From Bacillota bacterium (GTDB lineage Bacteria; Bacillota_A; Clostridia; Lachnospirales; Lachnospiraceae): DNA of 15,582 nt. Shown one piece after another: positions 1-7,408 of the stretch. Under the pieces are notes generated by a model. The model was not told the origin of the DNA. It saw only the letters and a program-made list of their open reading frames with translations, and made no database searches. The translations under genes and the position numbers were made by a program. Numbering within the stretch: position 1 is the first letter of the stretch; the number at the start of each line of letters is the position of its first letter. The stretch covers positions 1 through 15,582 of the forward strand of contig JAEZSL010000079.1 of NCBI GenBank assembly GCA_023443925.1, given 5' to 3'.

Positions 1-68
1 GCCTTAATATCATTATATACATCGTATATCTGATTTGATAAGTCAAGTGACGAAAATTGCTCTAACAT
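1..68 (-). CDS. spoIVA: Stage IV sporulation protein A, N-terminal fragment (cut by window edge)
   Basis: Only the first 22 codons are present, reading off the left edge. The ATG at 68-66 follows a perfect AGGAGG (81-76) with 7 nt spacing. The visible residues include QIYDVYNDIK. SpoIVA proteins characteristically start with a short variable stretch and then a '(V/I)YxDIxxRT' motif just before the Walker A loop, so this fits. SpoIVA is the ATPase that polymerises on the forespore surface as the base of the spore coat. Position supports the call: it lies downstream of gpsA in the same direction, as in Bacillus subtilis, where der, gpsA and spoIVA are near neighbours. The ATPase motifs lie outside the window, so the identification rests on about ten residues plus synteny. 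Confidence 0.66.
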   Translation of the reverse strand, partial: MLEQFSSLDLSNQIYDVYNDIK

Positions 69-180
69 ATGCCTTCCTCCTTTCGGTTATAATTAAGCAT
101 ATGCAAGAGCAATATTTTTCATGACTATTGTTTGTTACATTTATTCTTTAAATATAATTCAATCCCTTACTTTATTATAT

Positions 181-219
181 TTTTACGAAATAAGAGGTTT
201 TAACCTATAATTCGTAAAA
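181..219. repeat. Imperfect inverted repeat between gpsA and spoIVA
   Basis: TTTTACGAA (181-189) pairs with TTCGTAAAA (211-219), and an inner AGGTT/AACCT pair continues the symmetry with a few mismatches. It is AT-rich with no clean one-sided T tract, so it could be a weak terminator of the der-plsY-gpsA transcript, a processing hairpin, or a protein-binding dyad upstream of spoIVA. The 69-364 intergenic stretch holds this dyad, a tandem repeat at 239-279 and the spoIVA ribosome binding site. I see no convincing gene in it. Confidence 0.5.
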
Positions 220-238
220 CTTTATGATGACTTTTCCT

Positions 239-279
239 AAATGGCTTGAAACCAATTCCAAAATGGCTTAAACCAATCC
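239..279. repeat. Two-copy imperfect tandem repeat
   Basis: Copy 1 (239-259) and copy 2 (261-279) share AAATGGCTT, then ACCAAT and a final CC. Copy 2 is 2 nt shorter through single-base losses. The repeat lies about 85-125 nt beyond the gpsA stop, in the gpsA-spoIVA spacer. Its role is unknown. Confidence 0.6.
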
Positions 280-364
280 TATCAGTTACATTTATCATAT
301 ATACTTTTTATTTTAATTATTATATGTTATGTTTTCTGATATTATCGATTCATAAAAGTCCGTT

Positions 365-1378
365 TTATTTATTCCATTTCAACTCGGAGTATTCTCTTCT
401 TTTATCTCTGAGAAGCAGATCCGTAACAGCCTCTTCCGGGGATTTGTTTTCAAACAGCACCAGATTAATCTGTTCTACAATGGGCATTTCCACCTCGTAC
501 TTCTTTGCAAGACCAAGAGCTGCCTTGGCAGAAAACACACCTTCCACGATCTGTTTTACTTCAGCCATCGCTTCATCCATGGAATATCCTTTGCCGATAA
601 GATAACCGGCATTACGGTTACGGCTATGCTTACTGGTACAGGTAACAAATAAATCACCTACACCGGACAGGCCTGCAAAAGTCTCGATCTTTCCACCCAT
701 GGCTACACCTAAACGGCTGATTTCCGCAATTCCTCTGGTCATAAGCGCCGCCTTGGTATTATCACCGAAGCCCAGGCCATCTGCGATACCTGCTGCCAGA
801 GCGATAACATTTTTAATGGAGCCTCCAAGTTCAATACCGATCACATCCGGACTGGTATACACGCGGAACCTCTCGCTCATAAAAACATCCTGTATAAAGT
901 AAGCGGTGGCTTTGGAATCTGCACCTACTACACAAGTAGTAGGAATCCCGCGGCTCACTTCTTCCGCATGACTTGGCCCGGACATAACGGCTACATCCGC
1001 ATTGTTTAATTCTTCTTTTAAAATATCAGTTAAGGTATCCAGAGTAGTCTCTTCAATACCCTTACCTACATTAACTACAATCTGGTTTTCGGGAATAAAG
1101 GGTTTTGCAAGTTTTGCAGTGCTCCGAACAAAGGGTGAGGCAACAGCAAATACAATTAATTCCTTATCCTTACAGGAAGAAGCAAGGTCATCCGAAATGA
1201 TTACGGAATCCGGAAGTTTTATTCCGGGAAGCTTGTCCTTTAACTCTCTCTCCGTCTTTAAAAGCTCCACTTCTTTCGCAAGTGCCGACCAGAGCGTGAC
1301 TTCATGTCCGTTATTTCCTAATAAAATCGCAATCGCGGTTCCCCACGCTCCAGCTCCCAATATGCTAACCTTTGCCAT
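365..1378 (-). CDS. gpsA: NAD(P)H-dependent glycerol-3-phosphate dehydrogenase
   Basis: GpsA reduces dihydroxyacetone phosphate to sn-glycerol 3-phosphate, the backbone for phospholipids, in the cytosol. The 337-aa product opens with a Rossmann nucleotide loop GAGAWGTA (residues 8-15). It carries the family motif SGPSHAEEV mid-protein, the GGSIKN segment with the catalytic-region lysine, and the C-terminal signature GLSGVGDLFVTCTSKHSRNR. Length is normal for the family. I place the start at ATG 1378 (MAKVSILGAG) because GGAGG (1391-1387) sits 8 nt upstream. A longer in-frame start at 1402 would overlap plsY and add eight residues not typical of the family. The plsY stop is 13 nt upstream, so the two genes are co-transcribed, and GpsA makes the substrate that PlsY acylates. 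Confidence 0.97.
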   Translation of the reverse strand: MAKVSILGAGAWGTAIAILLGNNGHEVTLWSALAKEVELLKTERELKDKLPGIKLPDSVIISDDLASSCKDKELIVFAVASPFVRSTAKLAKPFIPENQIVVNVGKGIEETTLDTLTDILKEELNNADVAVMSGPSHAEEVSRGIPTTCVVGADSKATAYFIQDVFMSERFRVYTSPDVIGIELGGSIKNVIALAAGIADGLGFGDNTKAALMTRGIAEISRLGVAMGGKIETFAGLSGVGDLFVTCTSKHSRNRNAGYLIGKGYSMDEAMAEVKQIVEGVFSAKAALGLAKKYEVEMPIVEQINLVLFENKSPEEAVTDLLLRDKRREYSELKWNK

Positions 1379-1391
1379 GTTCAATGCCTCC

Positions 1392-2012
1392 TTATTTTTC
1401 AATCTTTATCTTTTGACCTATTTTATTTTCTGTTCCGCTTAAAAGCCTTTTTATATTGGAACGATGCTTTATAAAAGCTGATATGGTAAATATCAGGCTG
1501 ATTATAAGCATATGTAGGTTCCCTGTATACATAATAACAATCCATACGGGAAACAGAACTGAAATCAAAAGGGAGCCCAGAGATACATATCTGGTTACTG
1601 CTACGGCAATTAAGAATATGATAAAAGCGGCTAAACCCAGGCGCCAGTCAAAGGCAAACATAACACCGCCGGTGGCAGCAATTCCCTTGCCGCCTTTAAA
1701 ATTAAGCCAAAAGGGAAAGTTATGCCCCAGTACGACACCAAGCCCTGCATATAAAGGCAGAAGCTGGCCATAACTGTCATCCTGGATCAGGAAACGGACC
1801 AGTAAGACAGGAAGAATAGCTTTAATGGCATCTCCTAAAAATGTGAGAAATCCGGCTTTCCAGCCCAGCGTCCTGAGGGCATTGGTCGTACCCGCATTAC
1901 CGCTGCCATAATTTCTGATATCAATCTTATTTATCTTACCGATTACATAGGCTGTTGAAAAGCACCCGAAACCATAACCTATGATTAAGCAAACCAATAT
2001 TTTAAATAACAT
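1392..2012 (-). CDS. plsY: Acyl-phosphate:glycerol-3-phosphate acyltransferase PlsY
   Basis: PlsY is the integral membrane enzyme that transfers an acyl group from acyl-phosphate to sn-glycerol 3-phosphate, giving lysophosphatidate, the first committed phospholipid precursor. The 206-aa protein has the expected hydrophobic segments and the conserved cytoplasmic loops: a DIRNYGSGNAGTTN motif (residues 31-44) and GHNFPFWLNFKGGKGIA (96-112), which correspond to the glycerol-phosphate and acyl-phosphate binding loops of the family. Its ATG follows the der stop codon after a single base, so translation is probably coupled. The ribosome binding site is a modest AAAGGA inside the end of der. The C-terminus is lysine-rich and cytoplasmic. 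gpsA follows 13 nt downstream. Confidence 0.96.
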   Translation of the reverse strand: MLFKILVCLIIGYGFGCFSTAYVIGKINKIDIRNYGSGNAGTTNALRTLGWKAGFLTFLGDAIKAILPVLLVRFLIQDDSYGQLLPLYAGLGVVLGHNFPFWLNFKGGKGIAATGGVMFAFDWRLGLAAFIIFLIAVAVTRYVSLGSLLISVLFPVWIVIMYTGNLHMLIISLIFTISAFIKHRSNIKRLLSGTENKIGQKIKIEK

Positions 2013-2013
2013 A

Positions 2014-3339
2014 TTATTCTTTTTCCTTTCGCTCCCTAATGAAAAACTTCAATGATGTTCCTTTAAAACCAAAGGCTTCTCTGATTTTATTTTCAATATA
2101 TCTGGTATAGGAAAAATGCATCAGAGATTTGTCATTGACAAATATTACAAAAGTTGGCGGTTTTACGGATACCTGGGTGATATAATAAAGTCTTAAGCGT
2201 TTTCCCTTATCGGAAGGTGGCTGCTGCATTGCAACAGCTTCCGTCATGATTTCATTTAATACCCCTGTGGCAACCCGTAAGTTTTGATTCTGGATAACCT
2301 GTTCGATCAATTCAAACAATTTCGGCATTCTCTGGCCGGTTAATGCTGATATATAGATCATTTCGGCATAAGGCATGTAAGCAAGGGTCTCTTTTATTTT
2401 AGCCGTATACTGGTATATGGTCTTATCGTTCTTTTCAATGGCATCCCATTTATTGACGGCAATAATAACACCTTTTCCGCGTTCATGGGCAATTCCGGCT
2501 ATTTTAGCATCCTGTTCCGTAACCCCTTCTTCCGCGTCAATTACAAGAACTACTACATCCGCACGTTCAACCGCAGAGACGGTTCTTACGATACTAAAGC
2601 GTTCGATCTCTTCCTTGATTTTACTTTTGCGGCGCAGACCCGCTGTATCAATAAACACGTACTCTTTTCCATGAAATTTTACGGTAGTGTCGATGGCATC
2701 CCTGGTGGTACCGGCAATGTCAGATACGATAACTCTTTCTTCACCGATTAATTTATTAATAATAGAGGATTTGCCTACATTTGGTTTTCCTACAATGGCA
2801 ATTCTTGGGCGTTCATCCTCTTCTTCCTGCATGTCTTCCGGGCGGAAATGCTTGATTACTTCATCCAGCATATCACCTAAGCCCAATCTTGATGCAGCGG
2901 ATATGGGCAGCGGATCACCGATACCCAGGTTATAAAATTCATATACATCGGGCATTAGTTTTTCAAAACTGTCTACTTTATTCACTACTAAAACAATGGG
3001 TTTGGTAGAACGTCTTAACATATCAGCTACTTTAAAGTCATCGTCTACCAGCCCCTGCCTTACATCTACAAGAAACATAATGACATCGGCCGTATCAATG
3101 GCAATTTCAGCCTGTTGTCTCATGTAAGTCAGTAAAACATCACTGCTCTCCGGTTCTATACCACCGGTATCTATCATGGTAAATTGCTTATCCAGCCAGG
3201 TAACATCCGCATAGATACGGTCTCTTGTTACACCGGGTATATCCTGGACGATTGCAATACGTTCTCCTGCCAGAACATTAAATAAGGTTGACTTTCCTAC
3301 ATTCGGTCTGCCAACAATAGCTACGATTGGTTTACTCAT
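2014..3339 (-). CDS. der: Ribosome-assembly GTPase Der (EngA), two tandem GTPase domains
   Basis: Der is an essential GTPase that binds the 50S ribosomal precursor. The 441-aa protein shows the family's defining tandem G domains. Domain 1 has GRPNVGKST (10-18), DTGG (57-60) and NKVD (120-123). Domain 2 has GKPNVGKSS (184-192), DTAG (231-234) and NKWD (296-299). A C-terminal KH-like domain follows, ending in a basic tail. AGGAG (3352-3348) sits 8 nt before the ATG. It lies 19 nt after the DUF512 gene and 1 nt before plsY, so it is an internal operon gene. Nothing is missing or unusual. Confidence 0.98.
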   Translation of the reverse strand: MSKPIVAIVGRPNVGKSTLFNVLAGERIAIVQDIPGVTRDRIYADVTWLDKQFTMIDTGGIEPESSDVLLTYMRQQAEIAIDTADVIMFLVDVRQGLVDDDFKVADMLRRSTKPIVLVVNKVDSFEKLMPDVYEFYNLGIGDPLPISAASRLGLGDMLDEVIKHFRPEDMQEEEDERPRIAIVGKPNVGKSSIINKLIGEERVIVSDIAGTTRDAIDTTVKFHGKEYVFIDTAGLRRKSKIKEEIERFSIVRTVSAVERADVVVLVIDAEEGVTEQDAKIAGIAHERGKGVIIAVNKWDAIEKNDKTIYQYTAKIKETLAYMPYAEMIYISALTGQRMPKLFELIEQVIQNQNLRVATGVLNEIMTEAVAMQQPPSDKGKRLRLYYITQVSVKPPTFVIFVNDKSLMHFSYTRYIENKIREAFGFKGTSLKFFIRERKEKE

Positions 3340-3358
3340 ATTATTTTCTCCTTATGTC

Positions 3359-4669
3359 TTAATTTACTACGGCATTGATTAAGGACTTTCCGTCTGATTG
3401 TACAATACGGATTTGTGTTTGTAAAGCATTTTTAATATCATCTAAGGTAAAATCATCCAATAATACGTCCTCGCCGTCCCGTAATAAAACGTCAGGTAAA
3501 ATCAAATAATCTCCTAAATCTTTTCCTTTTAACTGGTTTATAATATCCTGTCCTGTCAATAATCCTGCCACGGTTATATCGTTTCCGAAAAATTCGTTTG
3601 TTATAGTATATACGGTTATATGAATATTAGGATATTTTATCCGAACCCGATCCATTAAATTTGTCAGAATCGGTGCTGCCAGTACACCTGTGGCAAGGCA
3701 TACGGATTTTGTCCGCTCGTCACCGGTTAAGGTGTCATAGTACTCCATAAATTCATCCACCAGAGAACGAACCATTCCTACCCCGTTTTCTATCTGTAAG
3801 TATCCTTCATAATTATCGGCTTCCGGAATCGGCAGTCCCGCAGTAATATACCATTCGTCACTGGCATGTATGAAACGGGTTTTATATTTCTCATACAGGC
3901 TATCCTGAAAACGATGAATAATGTTTAATACCTTTAGGGCATCTTCCTTTTGGAACTTGTCCAGCTGGATCAGATTATCCCTGTATTTGGTCAATCCTAC
4001 GGGAACAACGGATACGCTCTGCATATGGGGTATATAGGCCGACAGATCCTGAATGGAGCGTTCTAATTCCTTTCCGTCATTAACACCCTTGCACAGGACA
4101 ATCTGTCCGTTCATAACAATTCCCGCTTCATATAACCGTTTAATTTTATCCAGGGCTTCCCCGGCAAAACGGTTGTGCAGCATTCTGCAGCGAAGTTCCT
4201 TATTGGTGGTATGAATGGATATGTTAATGGGTGATAATTTATAAAATATAATGCGGTCGATATCATCCTCCGACATATTTGTTAACGTAATATAATTACC
4301 CTGTAAAAAGGATAATCTTGCATCATCGTCCTTAAAATATAAAGTTTCTCTCATTCCCGGGGGCATCTGATCGATAAAACAGAACATACAGTTGTTTCTG
4401 CAGGACCGGTAGGAATCCATCAGACCTTCTTCAAATTCAATCCCTAAATCTTCTTCGTATTCTTTTTCTATTTCCAATTCCCATTCTTCGCCATCCGGCT
4501 TTAGAATCAGCAATTCCAAATATTCATCATTTACCGCATAATGATAGTCAAATACATCCTTTATTTCTTTCTCACCAATACGTAACAGCGTATCCCCGGG
4601 TTCTATTTCCATTTCTTCCGCGATGCTTCCCGGTGCTACATATTTAATGAGATGACCTTTATTATTCAT
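3359..4669 (-). CDS. DUF512 family protein: PDZ-like domain plus radical SAM-like CX3CX2C core
   Basis: This 436-aa protein is first in the operon. Residues 1-70 look like a PDZ-type fold (VAPGSIAEEMEIEPGDTLLRI). Three cysteines at 90, 94 and 97 (CRNNCMFC) form a CX3CX2C motif, the signature of a radical SAM [4Fe-4S] site. The middle carries segments such as NISIHTTN and GQIVLCKGVNDG that fit a radical SAM-like barrel. The C-terminal part matches the DUF512 domain (CLATGVLAAPIL, VAGLLTGQDI). Family membership is recognised from this architecture; the substrate and reaction are unknown to me. It commonly sits next to der in Clostridia, which hints at a housekeeping or ribosome-linked role, but that is inference. 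The ribosome binding site (AGAGAGGA, 4688-4681) is rather far from the ATG. Confidence 0.86.
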   Translation of the reverse strand: MNNKGHLIKYVAPGSIAEEMEIEPGDTLLRIGEKEIKDVFDYHYAVNDEYLELLILKPDGEEWELEIEKEYEEDLGIEFEEGLMDSYRSCRNNCMFCFIDQMPPGMRETLYFKDDDARLSFLQGNYITLTNMSEDDIDRIIFYKLSPINISIHTTNKELRCRMLHNRFAGEALDKIKRLYEAGIVMNGQIVLCKGVNDGKELERSIQDLSAYIPHMQSVSVVPVGLTKYRDNLIQLDKFQKEDALKVLNIIHRFQDSLYEKYKTRFIHASDEWYITAGLPIPEADNYEGYLQIENGVGMVRSLVDEFMEYYDTLTGDERTKSVCLATGVLAAPILTNLMDRVRIKYPNIHITVYTITNEFFGNDITVAGLLTGQDIINQLKGKDLGDYLILPDVLLRDGEDVLLDDFTLDDIKNALQTQIRIVQSDGKSLINAVVN

Positions 4670-4703
4670 TGTAAATCTTGTCCTCTCTTATTTTTCCTTT
4701 ATT

Positions 4704-4732
4704 AGTATAGCAGTTGTATGAAAAATTATCAA
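4704..4732 (-). promoter_or_regulatory. Sigma-A-type promoter of the DUF512-der-plsY-gpsA operon
   Basis: On the minus strand TTGATA (-35, 4732-4727) and TATACT (-10, 4709-4704) are separated by exactly 17 bp. Transcription would start near 4697, leaving a leader of about 28 nt before the DUF512 gene. It is the only good promoter seen between the peptidase gene and this operon. Confidence 0.75.
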
Positions 4733-4757
4733 ATATAATTTGGCAGGCATTCACAAG

Positions 4758-4800
4758 AAAACGGCTGCAGATACCCTTACGGGGAAATTAGCAGCCGTTT
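4758..4800 (-). terminator. Hairpin terminator, probably for the minus-strand peptidase gene
   Basis: AAACGGCTGC (4758-4767) pairs perfectly with GCAGCCGTTT (4791-4800), and an inner CCC/GGG pair stabilises the loop. On the minus strand the stem is followed by TTTTCTTG, a short U-rich tail; on the plus strand there is none. It lies about 290 nt beyond the peptidase stop and just upstream of the DUF512 promoter, so it would insulate the operon. The distance from the stop codon is long for a dedicated terminator. Confidence 0.6.
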
Positions 4801-4848
4801 GTTGTCTAGAATTCCATTCGTTTTTATTCTTTTATAATCTATATTCAC

Positions 4849-4864
4849 GAATCAAGCCTGATTC
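4849..4864. repeat. Short perfect inverted repeat
   Basis: GAATCA (4849-4854) and TGATTC (4859-4864) flank a 4-nt loop. A second small dyad, CTGG/CCAG, lies at 4881-4892. The 4733-5091 stretch has no recognisable gene. Apart from these dyads it holds the terminator hairpin at 4758-4800 and the 15-bp tandem repeat at 5001-5036. Confidence 0.4.
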
Positions 4865-5000
4865 TTAATTCATTAACCGCCTGGAAATCCAGTTATTCTA
4901 CTCTCCTTATGAAGTTTACAAGCCGTTTCTCTCATCACCAGAAACACTTGTACCCATCCATCGCTTTTATGCATCCCTCAGCACCCCAGATTTGCAATTT

Positions 5001-5036
5001 ATTTTAGAACTAATTATTTTAGAACTAATTATTTTA
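5001..5036. repeat. 15-bp perfect tandem repeat, 2.4 copies
   Basis: ATTTTAGAACTAATT occurs at 5001-5015 and again at 5016-5030, followed by a partial third copy (ATTTTA, 5031-5036). It lies 55-90 nt downstream of the peptidase stop codon, in non-coding DNA. It may be a slippage duplication. Confidence 0.8.
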
Positions 5037-5091
5037 CATCTCTATTTCAAACAAGAATTTGAGGATAACTTGGCTGCATATCAGAGGTGGA

Positions 5092-5946
5092 TTATAAAGA
5101 CGCAGGTATGTAACCGCTTAACTTGTATAAATCAAGCGGACGCATTTCCAGCAGCTTTACAAAGGTGGTATCTGGATTTCTTACTAAAAATTGCTGAACG
5201 ATTCGGTATCCAATGGCATAGCCTGCACACCATGGTATTCCGTTAGCTTCATCTCCAAACATATATTTACCGTAGTCAACATCCTGTTCGGGATATATTT
5301 TAGAATAATGATTATCCCAAAGAACTTTCTCTGTTTCTTTTGACATGTCAAACAGCCATTTTGGTTTTAATGCAGGATAAAAAGATAACGCAAAGCTGTC
5401 TGCCTGTCCGTCAATCAGCAGAGAATTGATAAAGCTGTTATCCAGTTCACCGCCGTGTAGTGCGTACCAATAATTTCCCCATACGGCGTGATGATACTCG
5501 TGGGCAAAAACATATGGTATCCATTCAAAAAAATTATCTGCCAAAGGGTTGATATTTATCAGCATATTTCCAAAAGTCGAAGTGCCGGCGACACCGTTTT
5601 GCTGTTCCTTCACAATAGCATTATCATCAGACAAGGGGTACAACGCTATGTATATGGTATCATCCTCATTCATGGGAAGAGACGATGCTGTTTTTTTAAA
5701 TATATCTTTTAGGTTATCAAGGTCGATATTATTTAGTAAATCGATCTGTTTTTTAAGTGTCAAAATATCTGTTACCGGTTTTGGTTTTCTATCGGATAAA
5801 TCAAATGGCGCATATTGGCAAAGGATCTCCCAATACGGATCGATTGCGTATTTATTCCACAGCGTCTCGGCATCTTTCGCATTGTTTTCTATACCTGTCA
5901 CATAATCCTGAAGGTTCTTGTATACTGCAATAATTTCTAAATTCAT
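5092..5946 (-). CDS. Predicted zinc metallopeptidase, DUF2268 (YjaZ-like) type
   Basis: The 284-aa protein contains HEYHH (149-153), an HExxH zinc-binding motif with both histidines and the catalytic glutamate intact, inside a hydrophobic helix (PYVFAHEYHHAVW). About 27 residues later comes LLIDGQADSFA (177-187), in the place where DUF2268 proteins have an 'EGxAexxa' motif supplying the third zinc ligand. Here aspartates 179 and 183 replace the usual acidic glutamates. There is no signal peptide or membrane segment, so it should be cytosolic. I chose ATG 5946 because GGGAGG (5956-5951) lies 4 nt upstream; the in-frame TTG at 5958 has no such site. It stands alone with its own promoter and a dyad in its leader. 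The substrate is unknown, and family assignment is from the motif layout only. Confidence 0.72.
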   Translation of the reverse strand: MNLEIIAVYKNLQDYVTGIENNAKDAETLWNKYAIDPYWEILCQYAPFDLSDRKPKPVTDILTLKKQIDLLNNIDLDNLKDIFKKTASSLPMNEDDTIYIALYPLSDDNAIVKEQQNGVAGTSTFGNMLININPLADNFFEWIPYVFAHEYHHAVWGNYWYALHGGELDNSFINSLLIDGQADSFALSFYPALKPKWLFDMSKETEKVLWDNHYSKIYPEQDVDYGKYMFGDEANGIPWCAGYAIGYRIVQQFLVRNPDTTFVKLLEMRPLDLYKLSGYIPASL

Positions 5947-5959
5947 CTTTCCTCCCAAA

Positions 5960-5989
5960 ACAGTATTCCATACCGTATCGAAATACTGT
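5960..5989. promoter_or_regulatory. 30-bp dyad in the peptidase leader (operator or RNA hairpin)
   Basis: ACAGTATT (5960-5967) is the exact inverse of AATACTGT (5982-5989). A nested palindrome ATAC-c-GTAT (5970-5978) is centred within half a base of the outer one. The dyad lies between the predicted transcription start (about 6000) and the ribosome binding site, where a repressor or an RNA structure could block expression. Confidence 0.6.
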
Positions 5990-6006
5990 CACAAATAATC
6001 AAAAAA

Positions 6007-6035
6007 ATTATATCTTGTCATACTTCCATTTTCAA
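6007..6035 (-). promoter_or_regulatory. Sigma-A-type promoter of the DUF2268 peptidase gene
   Basis: Minus-strand TTGAAA (-35, 6035-6030) and a perfect TATAAT (-10, 6012-6007) are separated by 17 bp. The expected start is near 6000, giving a leader of about 54 nt that contains the 5960-5989 dyad. Confidence 0.75.
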
Positions 6036-6172
6036 AATATCTTTTACTTTTCCTCCAATACTAAAATTAATACCCTAAGCAACTTATTAGATTATACAAT
6101 AATTTCCTCTTCATGGCAATTACATTAATACTGTTCATTTAATTTCATCCAAATATTAAAGTGCAAGGTAGA

Positions 6173-6197
6173 GCGATTAATGAACCATTCATTTCGC
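6173..6197. repeat. Imperfect inverted repeat in the divergent peptidase/rfbB spacer
   Basis: GCGA-tt-AATGAA (6173-6184) mirrors TTCATT-TCGC (6188-6197) around a 3-nt centre, with a 2-nt bulge on the left arm. It lies about 50 nt upstream of the rfbB -35 element and could be a regulator site. The 5947-6400 spacer also holds the two divergent promoters, the peptidase dyad and a leader hairpin; no gene is seen. Confidence 0.35.
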
Positions 6198-6245
6198 AAA
6201 TTTTACAAAGTTAAAAATTAATTACTACATTAATAAAATTTACTA

Positions 6246-6276
6246 TTGACCGTGACCTTACGTAACCCAATATAAT
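6246..6276 (+). promoter_or_regulatory. Promoter of rfbB with a 19-bp spacer and central palindrome (MerR-type)
   Basis: TTGACC (6246-6251) and a perfect TATAAT (6271-6276) are 19 bp apart, 2 bp more than sigma-A prefers. The perfect 8-bp palindrome TTACGTAA (6258-6265) lies almost exactly at the spacer centre. Long-spacer promoters with a central dyad are the classic targets of MerR-family activators, which twist the DNA to realign the two elements. A MerR-domain gene lies downstream in the same unit. Promoter elements are seen directly; MerR control is inference. Confidence 0.65.
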
Positions 6277-6370
6277 TACCTCACAAACAAAAAACGGTAT
6301 GATTTTAAAGGATTTTTTAGGATTCATATCGGGGTTTGAATTATTTTTCATATCAAATTTTATTAAACGT

Positions 6371-6385
6371 GCACATAACATGTGC
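6371..6385 (+). repeat. Small leader hairpin before the rfbB ribosome binding site
   Basis: GCACAT (6371-6376) pairs with ATGTGC (6380-6385) around a 3-nt loop, 5 nt before the GGAGG that serves rfbB. It sits near the end of a leader of roughly 118 nt and could affect initiation. Confidence 0.4.
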
Positions 6386-6400
6386 GGAATGGAGGTATTT

Positions 6401-7408
6401 ATGTTAACTTATTTTATTACCGGAGGTGCCGGATTTATCGGTTCAAATTTTATTCATTATTTATTCCAGAAATATGGAACCGACCTTACTGTTGTGAATC
6501 TGGATCTGCTGACTTACGCCGGAAACCTTGATAATTTGAAAGGACTTGACAATTATCCGACATACCACTTTATAAAAGGTGACATCTGTGATGGAAAACT
6601 GATTGAGAAGATCATGTCCGAATATGATGTGGATTATGTAGTGCATTTTGCAGCGGAATCTCATGTAGACCGGAGTATTGATGAAGCCGGGGTTTTTGTG
6701 CAGACCAATGTAAACGGCACCCTGAACCTGCTCAACTGTGCAAAAAAAGCATGGGCTGTAAAGGATGGATATAAGGATAACCGGAAATTTCTATATATAT
6801 CCACGGATGAAGTTTATGGCGAATTAGGTCCAAAGGGTTATTTTACGGAAAGCTCACCTCTGGCCCCCAGAAATCCCTACTCTGTCAGCAAAGCGGCAGG
6901 GGATATGATGTGCGGTGCTTTTTTTGAGACCTATCAATTTCCGGTTATCCGCACCCGCTGTTCCAATAATTTCGGCCCGCATCAGTTTACGGAAAAATTA
7001 ATTCCATTATATATCAGTAACTGTATCCAGCATAAAAAACTACCGGTTTATGGAGACGGCAGTGCAGTCAGGGACTGGATCTACGTAATGGATCATTGCA
7101 GTGCCATCGATTTGGTGCTCTCCGGCGGCAGGCCGGGTGAGGTTTATAATGTCGGTGCGCATAACGAAAAAACTACCCTGGAAATTGCTTCTGCTATTGT
7201 AGCAATCCTCAATAAAGATTATAATTACAATATATCGGAGGACTTTATTGATTATGTGCCTGACCGAAAGGGCCATGACATGAGGTACGCCATCGATTCG
7301 GCTAAACTTAAGAAAGAATTAGGCTGGTCTGCGTTGACTTCCTTCCATGATGCCTTAAAACAAACCGTAGCCTGGTATATGGAACAGGAAGGCGTAAAAA
7401 GCCGTTAA
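6401..7408 (+). CDS. rfbB: dTDP-glucose 4,6-dehydratase
   Basis: RfbB/RmlB converts dTDP-glucose to dTDP-4-keto-6-deoxyglucose, the branch point for dTDP-rhamnose and other deoxysugars of the cell surface. The 335-aa protein is full length. It has the NAD-binding GGAGFIG (8-14), HFAAESHVDRSI (82-93), the catalytic T-D-E of STDEVYG (134-140), the YSVSK active-site pair Y160/K164, and the substrate-region TRCSNNFGPHQFTEKLIP. I place the start at ATG 6401: GGAGG (6391-6395) is 5 nt upstream and MLTYFITGGAGFIG aligns with family N-termini. An in-frame ATG at 6299 lacks a ribosome binding site. No rmlA, rmlC or rmlD lies nearby, so the pathway partners are elsewhere or the product feeds another sugar. 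A 19-bp-spacer promoter drives it, and the MerR-methyltransferase gene follows 69 nt downstream. Confidence 0.93.
   Translation: MLTYFITGGAGFIGSNFIHYLFQKYGTDLTVVNLDLLTYAGNLDNLKGLDNYPTYHFIKGDICDGKLIEKIMSEYDVDYVVHFAAESHVDRSIDEAGVFVQTNVNGTLNLLNCAKKAWAVKDGYKDNRKFLYISTDEVYGELGPKGYFTESSPLAPRNPYSVSKAAGDMMCGAFFETYQFPVIRTRCSNNFGPHQFTEKLIPLYISNCIQHKKLPVYGDGSAVRDWIYVMDHCSAIDLVLSGGRPGEVYNVGAHNEKTTLEIASAIVAILNKDYNYNISEDFIDYVPDRKGHDMRYAIDSAKLKKELGWSALTSFHDALKQTVAWYMEQEGVKSR

Noticed and set aside
82..160. SigE promoter for spoIVA (CAAACAAT at 134-127 with ATATT at 155-151)
   Set aside because: The -10-like element is one base from consensus, but the 16-nt gap to the -35-like element is too long and the region is AT-rich, so a chance match is likely.
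1379..1402. Longer gpsA start at 1402
   Set aside because: It would overlap the plsY end, whereas ATG 1378 has GGAGG at 8 nt and the canonical N-terminus.
2417..2935. Plus-strand frames opposite der
   Set aside because: No ribosome sites or recognisable domains, and they lie opposite a strongly conserved gene.
6299..6400. N-terminal extension of rfbB from ATG 6299
   Set aside because: No ribosome binding site, no family match for the extra 34 residues, and a strong GGAGG precedes ATG 6401.
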